Below are positions 24,208 through 26,779 of a DNA stretch of 26,779 nt, one piece after another. Position numbers and translations under genes: made by a program. This stretch comes from Bacteroidales bacterium UBA3663 (GTDB taxonomy: Bacteria > Bacteroidota > Bacteroidia > Bacteroidales > UBA3663). Under the pieces are notes generated by a model that ran no database searches, was not told the origin of the DNA, and saw only the letters and a program-made list of their open reading frames with translations. Position 1 is the stretch's first letter, and every line of letters begins with the position of its first letter. Where the stretch lies: contig DFJU01000041.1 of assembly GCA_002373755.1 (NCBI GenBank), forward strand, positions 3,977 through 30,755, written 5' to 3'.

Positions 24208-24343
24208 CGGACTGTTGATAATGAGAATTGTCGATAATCAGAAACTTCATTTCAACCATTTTCAGAAATCACAAAAAAAGAGAATCCATCAGATTCAACT
24301 TTCATCTGCATTTAATATTTTTTATTTATAATTTCCTAAATCT

Positions 24344-25687
24344 ATGTCCAATCTGAAAGAAAAAATCGGCTATGCCTTGGGCGATGCTGCAGCAGGCGGC
24401 ATCACATGGAAAATCATGTCGATAGCCTTCCCATTGTTTTTCACCAACGTATTCGGACTCACGTTCGCCGATGCCGCAGCCTTGATGCTCATCGCCCGAA
24501 TGTTCGATGTCGTTACCGACCCAATCATGGGTTCACTTGCCGACCGCACGCAGACGCGTTGGGGCACATACCGTCCCTGGCTCATCTTCGGAGCAGTTCC
24601 CTACGGCCTGGTGTTCGCGCTGCTGCTCTTCACGCCCGACCTTGGCATCGAGGGCAAACGTGTGTGGGCATACGGATTCTACATCCTGATGATGGCGATG
24701 TACACCCTCGTCAATGTGCCCTACGGCTCGCTGCTCGGCGTCATGACCGACGATGACGACGAGCGCAACCAGTTCTCATCGTTCCGCATGGTCGGAGCAT
24801 ACGCGATGGGCTTCATCACGCTGTTCATCTTCCCGTACCTTCAGAAGATGGTGGGCGGCAACGAGCAGCACCAATATGCCGTGCTTGGAGCAGCCTTTGG
24901 CCTGATTGCCTGCCTGATGACAATGGCGTGCGGATTGCTCACCAAAGAGCGCATCAAGCCAAAGCGTGCCGAGAGCTTCTCGTTCCGTCAGTTCGGCGAC
25001 CTGTTCAAGAACAAGCCATGGTGCTACATCACCCTTGTTGCCGTCTGCACCAACTTCTTCAACGGATTCCGCTATGCCGTGGCCGGTTACATGTTCACCT
25101 ATTGTCTTGGCGGCGACATCACAATGGGCAGCCTCATCATCAACTTCACAGTCTTCATGGGAATCGGCGAGGCGACCTGCATGATTTTCGGAGGCTTGTC
25201 GCCGGCATTCACCAAGTGGATCGGTTCAAAGCGCATGGCATTCGTATGGGCTGCCGTAATCTGCATCGCAACATCCGTCATCTTTTTCTTCATCCCGATG
25301 GATCCGTCGTACATCTGGCTGCTTGTTGCCGTTTCCGTGCTCACATCCGTCGGAGCCGGACTTTACTCGCCGCTCCTCTGGTCGATGTATGCCGATGTGG
25401 CCGACTACGCGACTGAGAAGTTCGGCGAATCATCGACGGGACTCATCTTCTCATCGGGCACAATGGCGCAGAAACTCGGAGGTGCCATCTCCGGCTCGCT
25501 CATAGCCATGCTTCTCGGCATTGCAGGCCTTGTATCGACAACAGACGAAACGACCGGCGAGACGATTGTAACCATCACCAACGAGGAGTCGGTAAAGACA
25601 ATGGTTTGGGCGCTGTTCTCCATCTTCCCGGCCATCATGGCCGCCTTGATGGGCTTCCTCGCCTACAAATATCCAATCAAGAAATAA
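24344..25687 (+). CDS. GPH-family sugar:cation symporter (MFS) for manno-disaccharides
   Basis: 447 residues with about 12 membrane segments, typical of the glycoside-pentoside-hexuronide:cation symporters. Features: the N-terminal LKEKIGYALGDAAAGGITW, the FDVVTDPIMGSLADRTQTRWGTYRPW motif near residue 55 between helices 2 and 3, LVNVPYGSLLGVMTDDDDERNQ near 125, a central loop with MACGLLTKERIKPKRAE, and a second-half LLWSMYADVADYATEKFGESSTGL near 345. These proteins carry disaccharides across the inner membrane with Na+ or H+. Here it should bring in mannobiose for the epimerase and phosphorylase. The stop is 3 bases before the epimerase ATG, so the two are tightly coupled. Confidence 0.93.
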   Translation: MSNLKEKIGYALGDAAAGGITWKIMSIAFPLFFTNVFGLTFADAAALMLIARMFDVVTDPIMGSLADRTQTRWGTYRPWLIFGAVPYGLVFALLLFTPDLGIEGKRVWAYGFYILMMAMYTLVNVPYGSLLGVMTDDDDERNQFSSFRMVGAYAMGFITLFIFPYLQKMVGGNEQHQYAVLGAAFGLIACLMTMACGLLTKERIKPKRAESFSFRQFGDLFKNKPWCYITLVAVCTNFFNGFRYAVAGYMFTYCLGGDITMGSLIINFTVFMGIGEATCMIFGGLSPAFTKWIGSKRMAFVWAAVICIATSVIFFFIPMDPSYIWLLVAVSVLTSVGAGLYSPLLWSMYADVADYATEKFGESSTGLIFSSGTMAQKLGGAISGSLIAMLLGIAGLVSTTDETTGETIVTITNEESVKTMVWALFSIFPAIMAALMGFLAYKYPIKK

Positions 25688-25690
25688 ACT

Positions 25691-26779
25691 ATGGACCAGA
25701 CAGTCAAGACACTACGCGACCAAGTTGCCGACACGCTGCAGGGCAACATCATGCCCTTCTGGCTCAACTTCCAGGACAAAGAGAAAGGCGGCTTCTATGG
25801 CCGCATGACGGGCGACGGCATACTCGTGAAGGATGCAAGCAAAGGCGGAATCATGAATGCCCGAATCCTGTGGAGCTTTTCCGCAGCCTACCGCGTGTTG
25901 GGCAATGCCGAATACCTCGCAGCCGCGCACAACGCCTACCGCTACATCATCGACCACTTCATCGACCATGAGTTCGGCGGCACATTCTGGGAGGTCGATG
26001 CCGACGGCCGCCCCATCGACACGAAAAAGCAGTTCTATGCCATCGGATTCACCATCTACGGCCTTTCAGAATATGCCCGCGCCATCGCACAACGCGGAGG
26101 TCCGGCCGACGAGGCACAGGCAGCCATCGACCAGGCCGTCGCCCTCTTCGACGACATCGAACACCACAGCCGCGACCTTCAGTATGGCGGCTACATCGAG
26201 GCCTGTTCGCGCGAGTGGGGTGCATTGGCCGACATGCGTCTGAGCGACCTTGACGCCAATTTCCCGAAGTCGCAGAACACGCATCTGCACATCATCGAGC
26301 CATACACCAACCTGCTGCGCACGCTACGCGAATTTCCCGCGCTGAAGGTGGGCGACGACGTTGTCCGACGGCTCGAAGCGGCAGTGCGCCACCTCATCGA
26401 CATCTTCTGCCACCGCATCCTCAACCCCGAAACGCACCATCTGGACCTCTTCTTCGAGATGGACTGGACGCGCGGTGCCGGCTGGCTTGAGAGCTACGGA
26501 CACGACATCGAATGTTCGTGGCTGCTGCACGAGGCGGCGCTGGTGTTGGCCGACGAGACCCTGCTACGTGAAGTCGAACCCATCGTCCGGCTTGTGGCCA
26601 AGGCATCGGAAAAGGGCTTGAACGCCGACGGTTCGATGACGCACGAGGCCAACCTCGACACAGGCCACGTCGATGCCGACCGCCACTGGTGGGTGCAGGC
26701 AGAGGCCGTCGTGGGATTCTTCAATCTCTATCAGCATTTCGCCGATGAGAATGCCCTGCAGAAGGCCCTCCGTTGCTGG
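25691..26779 (+). CDS. Cellobiose (mannobiose) 2-epimerase, 3' end missing
   Basis: 363 residues are visible before the right edge; the family is near 390-420, so roughly 30-60 are cut off. The ATG at 25691 follows the symporter stop by 3 bases. The enzyme flips the C2 hydroxyl of the reducing sugar, turning beta-1,4-mannobiose into mannosyl-glucose, the substrate of the GH130 enzyme. AGE-superfamily (alpha/alpha)6-barrel motifs are clear: NIMPFWLNFQDKEKGGFYG, the RILWSFSAAYRVLG segment, GGTFWEVDADGRP, QFYAIGFTIYGLSEY, the active-site NTHLHIIEPYTNLLR, GAGWLESYGHDIECSWLLHEA and DRHWWVQAEAVVGFFNLY; the last three carry the conserved His residues. No signal peptide. 10-mer copies lie at 25710-25719 (one mismatch) and 26322-26331 (exact), both on T-L-R-D/E codons with the rare CTA. 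Confidence 0.95.
   Translation, partial: MDQTVKTLRDQVADTLQGNIMPFWLNFQDKEKGGFYGRMTGDGILVKDASKGGIMNARILWSFSAAYRVLGNAEYLAAAHNAYRYIIDHFIDHEFGGTFWEVDADGRPIDTKKQFYAIGFTIYGLSEYARAIAQRGGPADEAQAAIDQAVALFDDIEHHSRDLQYGGYIEACSREWGALADMRLSDLDANFPKSQNTHLHIIEPYTNLLRTLREFPALKVGDDVVRRLEAAVRHLIDIFCHRILNPETHHLDLFFEMDWTRGAGWLESYGHDIECSWLLHEAALVLADETLLREVEPIVRLVAKASEKGLNADGSMTHEANLDTGHVDADRHWWVQAEAVVGFFNLYQHFADENALQKALRCW

Overview
The window comes from a Bacteroidetes (order Bacteroidales-like) genome with fairly high GC content in its genes. The evidence is a SusC/SusD pair, BACON and IPT/TIG domains, BspA-type leucine-rich repeats, DUF3826, promoters of the TAnnTTTG (-7) type, few Shine-Dalgarno sites, and a Prevotella-like C-terminal tail on one secreted protein. 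The genus cannot be fixed from the sequence alone.

Layout. (1) 1-1894: the 3' end of a secreted pectate lyase-like gene overlapping a DUF3826 gene, the edge of a pectin-type locus, closed by a terminator at 1981-2017. (2) 1895-2435: a 541-base gap with a promoter-like box, a run of small hairpins and a terminator-like end; it may encode a structured RNA or leader. (3) 2436-10429: mostly housekeeping and surface genes: a BspA-like LRR protein (+), then pheS, luxS and a DUF5686-like outer-membrane barrel gene (-), tilS (+), a small BACON-like lipoprotein in an AT-rich island (+), and a C10 (streptopain-like) cysteine protease with an LRR tail (-). (4) 10728-26779: a beta-mannan/glucomannan utilisation locus, all on +, running off the right edge.

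How the locus works (inferred from the families). SusC/SusD and an IPT-domain glycan-binding lipoprotein capture and import oligosaccharides. A BACON-GH5 and a GH26 lipoprotein cut the backbone outside or at the surface. A large secreted protein of unknown fold probably helps binding. Inside the cell a GPH-family symporter moves disaccharides, a cellobiose/mannobiose 2-epimerase turns mannobiose into mannosyl-glucose, and a GH130 phosphorylase splits that into mannose-1-phosphate and glucose. A terminator at 21445-21479 and a new promoter box at 21572-21579 suggest two transcription units: susC to the 659-aa protein, and GH26 to the epimerase. No regulator and no alpha-galactosidase lies in the window.

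The most unusual signal is not a gene. A 10-mer, TCGCGTAGCG (reverse CGCTACGCGA), occurs eight times exactly, on both strands, in several reading frames and often next to an A-rich stretch; near-copies form both arms of a terminator at 3364-3411. Intergenic regions also carry several families of short repeats (purine tandem repeats, GGAGTTAAC repeats, GAGACG palindromes and a MITE-like inverted repeat).
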